Positions 7,964 through 12,352 of a DNA stretch of 12,352 nucleotides are shown here, in pieces; within the stretch, counting starts at the first letter, position 1; the number at the start of each line of letters is the position of its first letter. The DNA lies in contig CAZYXR010000084.1 of the NCBI GenBank assembly GCA_964650845.1, positions 1-12,352 of the forward strand, read 5' to 3'. Under the pieces are notes generated by a model. It ran no database searches. It saw only the letters and a program-made list of their open reading frames with translations, and was not told the DNA's origin. This DNA is from UBA7692 sp964650845 (GTDB lineage Bacteria; Bacteroidota; Bacteroidia; Chitinophagales; LD1). The position numbers and the translations under genes were made by a program.

Positions 7964-7996
7964 AAAGAGGCTGCATCTTTTGATGCAGCCTCTTTT
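7964..7996 (+). terminator. Strong intrinsic terminator after the lipoprotein gene
   Basis: A perfect 14-base stem, AAAGAGGCTGCATC (7964-7977) against GATGCAGCCTCTTT (7982-7995), closes on a TTTT loop and runs into TTGTTTTC. It lies 21 bases after the stop codon at 7942. On the opposite strand the stem is also followed by a fairly T-rich stretch, so it may stop leftward transcripts as well. Confidence 0.9.
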
Positions 7997-8054
7997 GTTT
8001 TCATCAATAGATTGATATTTCCACAATTACATTATAGGTAATTTAGACGGTGGA

Positions 8055-8104
8055 GGCTACCAGCAAACCCCGCTCTTGTAGCCGCTTTGCAAGCCGATGC
8101 GGCT
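8055..8104. other. Overlapping inverted repeats (mutually exclusive hairpins) in non-coding DNA
   Basis: GGCTAC (8055-8060) can pair with GTAGCC (8078-8083). The overlapping AGCCGC (8080-8085) can pair with GCGGCT (8099-8104), and a third small hairpin AGCCG-ATG-CGGCT fits at 8092-8104. These pairings exclude one another. The segment is richer in G and C than its surroundings and has no coding potential that I can support. It lies between the lipoprotein terminator and the terminator of the tRNA. The function is unknown; it may be a decayed gene end, a repeat, or part of a small RNA. Confidence 0.4.
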
Positions 8105-8162
8105 GTTCTATTATAATTTGAACGATAAGCTGCTTTTTATTTGTAACAGTATGATAATGAAA

Positions 8163-8199
8163 ACAGCCGCTTCTTGTTATAGAACAAAAAAGCGGCTGT
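8163..8199 (-). terminator. Long hairpin downstream of tRNA-Arg, probable terminator
   Basis: ACAGCCGCTT (8163-8172) pairs perfectly with AAGCGGCTGT (8190-8199). Inside, TTGTT (8174-8178) pairs with AACAA (8183-8187) around the loop ATAG, extending the stem. On the minus strand it is followed by TTTTCATT and lies 24 bases beyond the tRNA 3' end, as expected for the tRNA terminator. Confidence 0.75.
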
Positions 8200-8222
8200 A
8201 TCTTAATACTACCAAGTTTATG

Positions 8223-8296
8223 TGCACCCGAAGGGAGTCGAACCCCTAACCTTCTGATCCGTAGTCAGATGCTCTATCCAGTTAAGCTACGGGTGC
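8223..8296 (-). tRNA. tRNA-Arg, anticodon ACG
   Basis: The minus strand folds as a complete 74-base cloverleaf. The acceptor stem pairs GCACCCG with CGGGTGC and has discriminator A (8223). The D arm contains GGATAGAGC. The anticodon stem TCTGA/TCAGA encloses the loop CTACGGA, giving anticodon ACG (plus-strand 8260-8262). The T arm is AGGGG-TTCGACT-CCCTT. ACG is normally deaminated to ICG and reads CGU, CGC and CGA arginine codons. The 3' CCA is not encoded (the sequence continues CAT), so it would be added after transcription. It stands alone, with its own promoter box upstream and a hairpin downstream. Confidence 0.97.
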
Positions 8297-8326
8297 ATTT
8301 GAATAACTAATTATTCAAAACGGAGC

Positions 8327-8335
8327 GCAAATATA
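8327..8335 (-). promoter_or_regulatory. Promoter -7 box for tRNA-Arg
   Basis: The minus strand reads TATATTTGC, a perfect match to the Bacteroidota TAnnTTTG box. It lies 30 bases upstream of the tRNA 5' end. A clear -33 TTTG element was not found at the usual distance. The same nine bases occur in front of the small membrane protein gene at 10877-10885. Confidence 0.65.
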
Positions 8336-8385
8336 GCATTCGAATTATATTTTCACAGCGAACTTTCGATAATCAAAAAATAAAT

Positions 8386-8943
8386 ATGGCAGCAACTCCC
8401 TCAAATATGATTCCGCTTGGCACAAAAGCACCCGATTTTACTTTGCCCGACACGGTAAGTGATAATATTTTATCGCTCGATATGCTTAAAGGCGAAAAGG
8501 CAACGGTTATAATGTTTATTAGCAATCATTGTCCTTATGTAAAACATTTAAACAATCAGCTTGCTGCCATTGCAAAAGATTATAAACAAAAAGGCATTGC
8601 TTTTATTGCAATCAGTTCGAATGATGTAGAAAACTACCCCGCTGATGCACCCGACAAAATGAAAGAAACAGCCACTGTTGAAGGTTACACCTTTCCCTAT
8701 CTGTATGACGAGTCGCAGCAGGTAGCAAAAGATTATGATGCAGCTTGCACTCCCGATTTTTATGTATTCAATAATGAATTAAGATTGGTATATCGCGGTC
8801 AGTTTGACGATTCTCGTCCATCAAATGGCATTATGCCAAGTGGAAAGGATTTATGCAATGCTTTAGATGCAATTCTAAGCAACAATGAAATTTCACCGGC
8901 TCAAAGCCCGAGTATTGGTTGCAACATAAAATGGAAAAAATAA
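8386..8943 (+). CDS. Thioredoxin-like (AhpC/TSA-redoxin) family protein
   Basis: A 185-residue cytoplasmic protein of the thioredoxin fold, redoxin/AhpC-TSA branch; no signal peptide is visible. The N-terminal APDFTLPD (15-22) and the strand VIMFISNHCPYVKH (41-54) are typical. C49 is followed by P-Y where thioredoxin has a second cysteine (CxxC), so the active site has a single cysteine, as in peroxiredoxin-like proteins. C121 in ACTPDFYVF precedes the conserved cis-proline and might act as partner. C179 in GCNIKWK is a conserved-looking C-terminal cysteine. The family is common and usually annotated only as thioredoxin family protein; peroxidase or disulfide activity is inferred. The start ATG at 8386 lies 23 residues before the first core strand, as expected. 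Its stop TAA shares one base with the start of the next gene, implying an operon with translational coupling. Confidence 0.9.
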   Translation: MAATPSNMIPLGTKAPDFTLPDTVSDNILSLDMLKGEKATVIMFISNHCPYVKHLNNQLAAIAKDYKQKGIAFIAISSNDVENYPADAPDKMKETATVEGYTFPYLYDESQQVAKDYDAACTPDFYVFNNELRLVYRGQFDDSRPSNGIMPSGKDLCNALDAILSNNEISPAQSPSIGCNIKWKK

Positions 8944-9641
8944 TGGGTAAAATAAGTAGAGTAATCTTCAGTCGTTTACAAAATATATCAAGCCGCGCAG
9001 TATTGTTATTGATGTTGCTGCCGTTAGTTTCATTTTCTCCGGTAGACAAGCCATTAAAAATTGCATTGTTGAAATACAATGGTGGAGGCGATTGGTATGC
9101 CAACCCTACCTCGTTGCCAAATCTCATCAAATATTGCAATCAAAATCTTAGCGCCAACATAGATGCCGAACCCGAAACTGTTGAAGTGGGCAGTGCTGAG
9201 ATTTTCAACTATCCTTTTTTGCACATGACGGGGCATGGCAATGTTGTTTTTAATACCCAAGAAGCCGATAACTTGCGCAACTACTTAATGGGCGGTGGTT
9301 TTTTGCATGTGGACGATAACTTTGGCATGGATAAATTTATTCGCCCACAACTTGAAAAGTTATTGCCCGATAGCAAATTGGTAGAGTTGCCTTTTTCGCA
9401 CCCAATATTTCATCAAAAGTATAAGTTCCCCAATGGCTTGCCTAAAATTCACGAACACGAAAATAGTGCGCCACAAGCGTTTGGGCTGTTTCACGAAGGG
9501 CGCTTAGTGTTGTTATATTCTTACGAATGCGATTTAGGTGATGGATGGGAAGATGCTGATGTGCATAAAGACCCCGAGGAAACGCGCACCAAAGCTTTGC
9601 GCATGGGCGCAAACATCATTAGTTACATTTTTGGAAGTTAG
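8943..9641 (+). CDS. Exported DUF4159-domain protein
   Basis: A 232-residue protein whose body (from about residue 35) matches the DUF4159 family, seen here in IALLKYNGGGDWYANPTS, the MTGHG motif, GGGFLHVDDNFGMDKF, LPFSHPIFH and GDGWEDADVH. In larger relatives the domain sits at the C-terminus of membrane proteins with BatA-like parts; stand-alone secreted copies are common in Bacteroidota. The fold resembles class I glutamine-amidotransferase-like domains, but no activity is established. Residues 1-33 form a signal peptide with core VLLLMLLPLVSFS. The ATG at 8943 overlaps the preceding TAA as TAATG and gives the shorter, better signal peptide; ATG 8931 and TTG 8919 are in-frame alternatives. 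It ends one base from the stop codon of the converging lipA gene. Confidence 0.88.
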   Translation: MGKISRVIFSRLQNISSRAVLLLMLLPLVSFSPVDKPLKIALLKYNGGGDWYANPTSLPNLIKYCNQNLSANIDAEPETVEVGSAEIFNYPFLHMTGHGNVVFNTQEADNLRNYLMGGGFLHVDDNFGMDKFIRPQLEKLLPDSKLVELPFSHPIFHQKYKFPNGLPKIHEHENSAPQAFGLFHEGRLVLLYSYECDLGDGWEDADVHKDPEETRTKALRMGANIISYIFGS

Positions 9642-9642
9642 T

Positions 9643-10500
9643 TTAAAGATGCCTTTCGGCATGATAACTGCTGCGCACCATGGGGCCGCTCTCTACCACA
9701 GCAAAGCCTTTTGCCAAGCCTATTTGCTTAAACGCTGCAAACTCTTCGGGTGAAATATATTTTTGAACGGCTAAATGTTGCTTGGTGGGTTGCAGGTATT
9801 GCCCAATGGTTAATACATCTACGTTTGCTTCGCGCAAATCATCCATCGCCTCCAATACTTCTTCTTTTGTTTCGCCTAAACCAAGCATTATGCCGCTTTT
9901 GGTACGCTTAATGCCGCCATCTTTCAATCTTTTCAAAACTTCTAAGCTGCGTTCAAAACGCGCCTGTACTCGCACCTCCCTACTCAATCTTTTCACCGTT
10001 TCGATGTTGTGGCTTACTACTTCTGGCGAAACGTCAATAACGTGTTGAAGATTTTCCCATTTACCTTGAAAATCGGGAATCAAAGTTTCCATAGTTACAC
10101 CTGGGCAATGTTTGCGGATGGCGCGAATGGTGGCAGCCCAAATTTTACTGCCGCCATCTACCAAATCGTCTCTATCTACAGATGTAATAACTACATGTTT
10201 TAAACCCATAGCTTTTACCGATTGAGCTACACGATGCGGCTCTGCAATGTCCACATTTTCGGGCTTGCCGGTTGCTACATTGCAAAACATACAGCTACGT
10301 GTACACACATTGCCTAAAATCATCAATGTAGCAGTGCCTTCGCCCCAACACTCGGTTTGATTGGGGCAATTTCCGCTTTCGCAAATGGTGTGTAGACGAT
10401 TATCCTTAATATTCTTTTTTACTTCAGAATATTCGATACCCGAAGGTAACTTTATTTTAAGCCAATCGGGCTTGCGCAAAGGCTGTATGGTTTCAGACAT
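9643..10500 (-). CDS. lipA: Lipoyl synthase (radical SAM)
   Basis: Inserts two sulfur atoms into the octanoyl group attached to lipoyl domains, making the lipoyl cofactor of 2-oxoacid dehydrogenase E2 subunits and of the glycine cleavage H protein; cytoplasmic. From ATG 10500 the protein has 285 residues, the usual length. The auxiliary iron-sulfur cluster cysteines are C40, C45 and C51 (C-x4-C-x5-C), and the radical SAM cysteines are C66, C70 and C73 (CTRSCMFC). The C-terminal RSSY motif, whose serine ligates the auxiliary cluster, is at 276-279. A TTG-initiated extension to 10533 is possible but adds residues unlike the family. The gene lies 43 bases downstream of the small membrane protein gene and is probably co-transcribed with it. 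The lipA substrate complex is represented nearby by pdhB. It converges with the DUF4159 gene, with only one base between stop codons. Confidence 0.98.
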   Translation of the reverse strand: MSETIQPLRKPDWLKIKLPSGIEYSEVKKNIKDNRLHTICESGNCPNQTECWGEGTATLMILGNVCTRSCMFCNVATGKPENVDIAEPHRVAQSVKAMGLKHVVITSVDRDDLVDGGSKIWAATIRAIRKHCPGVTMETLIPDFQGKWENLQHVIDVSPEVVSHNIETVKRLSREVRVQARFERSLEVLKRLKDGGIKRTKSGIMLGLGETKEEVLEAMDDLREANVDVLTIGQYLQPTKQHLAVQKYISPEEFAAFKQIGLAKGFAVVESGPMVRSSYHAERHL

Positions 10501-10543
10501 ATTGTTGCAGACTGTAAATTTACTATTCTCCAATCACATTGTG

Positions 10544-10873
10544 TTATCCAAAAAATTTCACCCATAAAATTGGAATAGAATAAAGTATGCAGGCAAAAAT
10601 AACTGCCCTTGCTGCGCGGTAATAATTGCGTTGAATAAAAATGAAAAACACAAAAAGGTTCATTACCACACCCAAACTCATCATGGGCGAAAAAATATGA
10701 GGCATCTTTACAAAAGTGAGATATTCGGCAAAACTGAGGTGGTTGAACTTGGCTACATAAAAAAGCACTACACCAAGCAACGGAGCAAGCATGCCGGGAA
10801 TGAAACCCACAATAAACTTATCGTAGCGATAAATAGTAACAGGTTCGTTTAAAATTTTGTTCAACATTGACAT
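10544..10873 (-). CDS. Small conserved-type integral membrane protein, function unknown
   Basis: A 109-residue protein with three or four hydrophobic segments: about 24-42 (FIPGMLAPLLGVVLFY), 63-81 (SLGVVMNLFVFFIFI) and 88-107 (RAVIFACILYSIPILWV), plus a shorter one between the first two. A charged NYYRAAR stretch lies between the last two segments. It resembles short membrane proteins often annotated as hypothetical in Bacteroidota, but I do not recognise a named family. The ATG at 10873 (MSMLNK) is chosen. Extending to the in-frame TTG at 10888 would place the promoter box TATATTTGC inside the coding region. The second ATG (10867) is an alternative. It is followed 43 bases later by lipA on the same strand; no functional link is implied. 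Confidence 0.75.
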   Translation of the reverse strand: MSMLNKILNEPVTIYRYDKFIVGFIPGMLAPLLGVVLFYVAKFNHLSFAEYLTFVKMPHIFSPMMSLGVVMNLFVFFIFIQRNYYRAARAVIFACILYSIPILWVKFFG

Positions 10874-10876
10874 GGC

Positions 10877-10885
10877 GCAAATATA
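10877..10885 (-). promoter_or_regulatory. Promoter -7 box immediately before the membrane protein gene
   Basis: The minus strand reads TATATTTGC followed by GCC and the ATG at 10873. It is a full match to TAnnTTTG and identical to the box before tRNA-Arg. The TTTG ends only 4 bases before the ATG, so transcription should start at or near the start codon, giving a leaderless or near-leaderless mRNA for the membrane protein-lipA unit. Confidence 0.65.
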
Positions 10886-10964
10886 CAAAGTAACTGTATC
10901 AAGCGAAAAGAGTTAATGCCCTTAAAATTGCTCTCTGCAATCTTCAGCAAATAAACTTTTATTT

Positions 10965-11058
10965 GAGATTACTTCGCTCCGCTCGTAATGACGACAGCTT
11001 TTAGTTTAAATGCTCTCGTTATTGCGAACCGCAGCACAGCGAAGGAGACGCAATCTCG
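10965..11058. repeat. Inverted pair of GAGATT...AATGACG intergenic repeat (MITE/REP-like)
   Basis: Copy one (10965-10993) starts GAGATTACTTCGCTCC and ends GTAATGACG. Copy two (11017-11058) is in the opposite orientation; its reverse complement starts CGAGATTGCGTCTCC and ends GCAATAACG. A 23-base spacer separates them. The pair therefore has matching GAGATT/AATCTC outer ends and could form a long imperfect hairpin. Repeats of the general form GAGATTGCTTCG...CGCAATGACG are scattered between genes in many bacterial genomes; membership of that class is from memory, while the two copies here are directly visible. Mobilisation in trans is possible but not shown. Confidence 0.75.
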
Positions 11059-11307
11059 AAAGCTTAAACAACTTTAGAGTGTAAAAACGCTTCTGCAAAA
11101 CTTTACGAGTAGTTGGTGGAAATTCAAACCACGGCTGTAAACAAGAAACTGCTCTTACATCTGTTATGCAAAGCGGTTAAAACTATTCAGTAAATCTTGT
11201 TTATATGTATTGCTTAACGGCACGGTTTTTTCGGCAATTGTTACGGTTGTAGCGTTGATTTACTATTAACTAACCTCACCAAACATTATAACTCCAACAA
11301 GAGTTAC

Positions 11308-11805
11308 TCAGATCCCTTTAGCTAAATGCCACACATCTACAACCAAGTAATAGAACATCCAAAGGCACACAATTACTTTTAGCCCTGTGCCAACTAAAAA
11401 GCCAATAAGCGAGCCAAATGCAGCGCGCAAAGCTCGGTCTGTGTTGGATGAATCGTTTATCATTTCTCCGATAAATGCTCCGGCAAACGGACCAATTATC
11501 AAACCAAATGGAGGGAACACAAAAATGCCAACTACCATTCCAACAGTTGCGCCCCAAACACCTTGTTTGGAACCGCCATACCACTTTGTACCCCAAATAG
11601 GAATCAGGTAATCTAACAAGGTAACTATGGCAGTGGCTACTCCGGTGGCTATCAATACATTAGTTGATATTTGGCTGCCATCCATAAATGCAACAATGAG
11701 CAAAGCAATATAACTAAGTGGCGGCCCCGGCAAAAACGGCAACACACATCCAGCAACACCGACCAACATCAATATCACCGCAAGCACCATTAAAAATACT
11801 TCCAT
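11308..11805 (-). CDS. DUF456 family membrane protein
   Basis: A 165-residue integral inner-membrane protein of the DUF456 family, whose role is not known. The family pattern is clear: an N-terminal hydrophobic segment leading to LPFLPGPPLSYIALL (23-37), then DYLIPIWGTKWYGGSKQGVWGA, a glycine-rich hydrophobic repeat (FVFPPFGLIIGPFAGAFIGE), and a C-terminal hydrophobic segment. Glycine zippers in paired hydrophobic helices suggest tightly packed membrane hairpins. The ATG at 11805 starts right at the first membrane segment. It lies 10 bases after the pdhB stop codon on the same strand, so the two are almost certainly co-transcribed; a functional link to pyruvate dehydrogenase is not known. Confidence 0.88.
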   Translation of the reverse strand: MEVFLMVLAVILMLVGVAGCVLPFLPGPPLSYIALLIVAFMDGSQISTNVLIATGVATAIVTLLDYLIPIWGTKWYGGSKQGVWGATVGMVVGIFVFPPFGLIIGPFAGAFIGEMINDSSNTDRALRAAFGSLIGFLVGTGLKVIVCLWMFYYLVVDVWHLAKGI

Positions 11806-11815
11806 ATAAAATGTT

Positions 11816-12352
11816 TTACTTGTAAGTAACTGCCTTTACCGCTTCCACTACTTTGGCTACCGAAGGCAAATACGCCTCTACTAAATTGGGCGCGTAGTGC
11901 ATAGAAGCATCTGCTCCGCACACTCTGCGAATGGGTGCATCCAAATAATCGAAACCATAACGCTGCACTTGAAAAGTAATTTCGGAAGCAATAGAAGTGA
12001 ATGGCCAGCTTTCATCCACAATCACCAATCGGTTTGTCTTTTTTACCGACTCTAAAATTGTGGCAACATCGAGTGGGCGAATGGTGCGCAGGTCAATAAC
12101 TTCTGCGTTTATGCCGCTTTCTTCCAATGCTGTTGCTGCGCTCAAAGCCAGCTTCATCATTTTATTGTAGCTCACAATTGTTACATCAGCACCTTGTTTT
12201 ACAATGGCCGCTTTTCCTATTTCAATCAGGTATTCCTCTTCGGGAATTTCACCTAAATCAGAATATTGCACTTCGCTTTCTAAAAACATCACAGGGTCGT
12301 CATCGCGAATGGCTGCTTTCAGCAAACCTTTGGCATCGTAGGGGTTTGAAGG
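11816..12352 (-). CDS. pdhB: Pyruvate dehydrogenase E1 component, beta subunit (C-terminal part)
   Basis: Beta subunit of the thiamine-diphosphate-dependent E1 enzyme, which decarboxylates pyruvate and passes the acetyl group to lipoyl-E2; cytoplasmic. The last 178 residues are visible; about 150 N-terminal residues lie beyond the right edge. The fragment begins SNPYDAKGLLKAAIRDDDP, the end of the transketolase-like pyrimidine-binding domain. It continues with VMFLESEVQY and IGKAAIVKQGADVTIVSY, then the transketolase C-terminal domain with IDLRTIRPLD and IVDESWPFTS, ending near PIRRVCGADASMHYAP. These features favour PdhB over the branched-chain (BkdB) or acetoin (AcoB) relatives, but the separation rests on overall similarity rather than one decisive residue. 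Translation ends at TAA 11816-11818, and the DUF456 gene follows 10 bases later. Confidence 0.93.
   Translation of the reverse strand, partial: PSNPYDAKGLLKAAIRDDDPVMFLESEVQYSDLGEIPEEEYLIEIGKAAIVKQGADVTIVSYNKMMKLALSAATALEESGINAEVIDLRTIRPLDVATILESVKKTNRLVIVDESWPFTSIASEITFQVQRYGFDYLDAPIRRVCGADASMHYAPNLVEAYLPSVAKVVEAVKAVTYK

Larger units (their letters stand above)
10874..11307. other. Non-coding gap with promoter, repeat pair and weak hairpin
   Basis: No supportable gene lies in these 434 bases. The left end holds the promoter box of the membrane protein gene. The middle (10965-11058) holds an inverted repeat pair, described separately. The right part (about 11060-11285) is AT-rich with no feature I can name. 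At 11287-11304 ATAACTC and GAGTTAC-like arms around CAACAA form a small hairpin just beyond the stop of the DUF456 gene; it lacks a T run, so it is only a weak terminator candidate. Confidence 0.6.

Noticed and set aside
7763..8026. Minus-strand 87-codon frame running through the terminator at 7964-7996
   Set aside because: It would be translated across a perfect terminator stem and the end of a real gene; no protein features are seen.
7943..8385. Possible phage or integrative-element attachment at tRNA-Arg
   Set aside because: No integrase, no duplicated tRNA 3' end and no foreign gene block is present near the tRNA in this window.
11318..11611. Alternative frames over the DUF456 gene on both strands
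   Set aside because: The DUF456 pattern in the 11308-11805 frame is clear and the others are overlapping shadows.
1..12352. CRISPR array, defence island, toxin-antitoxin pair or biosynthetic cluster
   Set aside because: No regularly spaced direct repeats and no matching protein families were found. The genes are housekeeping or general envelope functions.

Overview
The window looks like an ordinary chromosomal segment of a Bacteroidota bacterium, probably from the Chitinophagales/Sphingobacteriales side, although the exact lineage is inference. The evidence is a C-terminal type IX secretion sorting domain on a large surface protein, TAnnTTTG-type promoter boxes in front of several genes, weak or absent Shine-Dalgarno sequences, lipoprotein signals with an S-C-K-K style start, AT-rich DNA, and family-level matches typical of the phylum.

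Layout. Positions 1-1321 (minus) hold the first 440 residues of a secreted M1-family zinc aminopeptidase, cut by the window edge. Its coding sequence contains two blocks of 7-bp tandem repeats. Divergent from it is a plus-strand stretch with two consecutive broken genes: a zinc-dependent medium-chain alcohol dehydrogenase (1477-2509) that has apparently lost 8 bp, and a small lipoprotein (2534-3035) split by a frameshift. Then follow three intact exported proteins: an NlpC/P60 cysteine peptidase (3163-3696), a 1017-residue protein with lamin-tail, CotH-kinase and T9SS sorting domains (3782-6835), and an unrecognised 317-residue lipoprotein (6989-7942) ending at a strong terminator.

Positions 7943-8385 are non-coding apart from a minus-strand tRNA-Arg(ACG). 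They contain several hairpins. The plus-strand pair 8386-9641 (thioredoxin-like protein and a DUF4159 protein) shares one base between stop and start. It converges, with one base between stop codons, on a minus-strand pair: a small membrane protein (10544-10873) followed by lipA, lipoyl synthase (9643-10500). A 430-bp non-coding gap (10874-11307) carries an inverted pair of a GAGATT...AATGACG repeat. The minus-strand pair pdhB (partial) and a DUF456 membrane protein close the window.

How the genes relate. lipA makes the lipoyl cofactor required by the E2 subunit of the complex whose E1-beta subunit is encoded by pdhB, so two parts of pyruvate oxidation lie within 1.4 kb, though apparently in separate transcription units. 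The left half is mostly cell-envelope and exported proteins, with no sign that they form a single pathway. I found no CRISPR array, phage, transposase, toxin-antitoxin or defence island. The most interesting signals are the in-frame heptamer repeats in the peptidase gene, the two adjacent broken genes, and the repeat and hairpin content of the two intergenic gaps.
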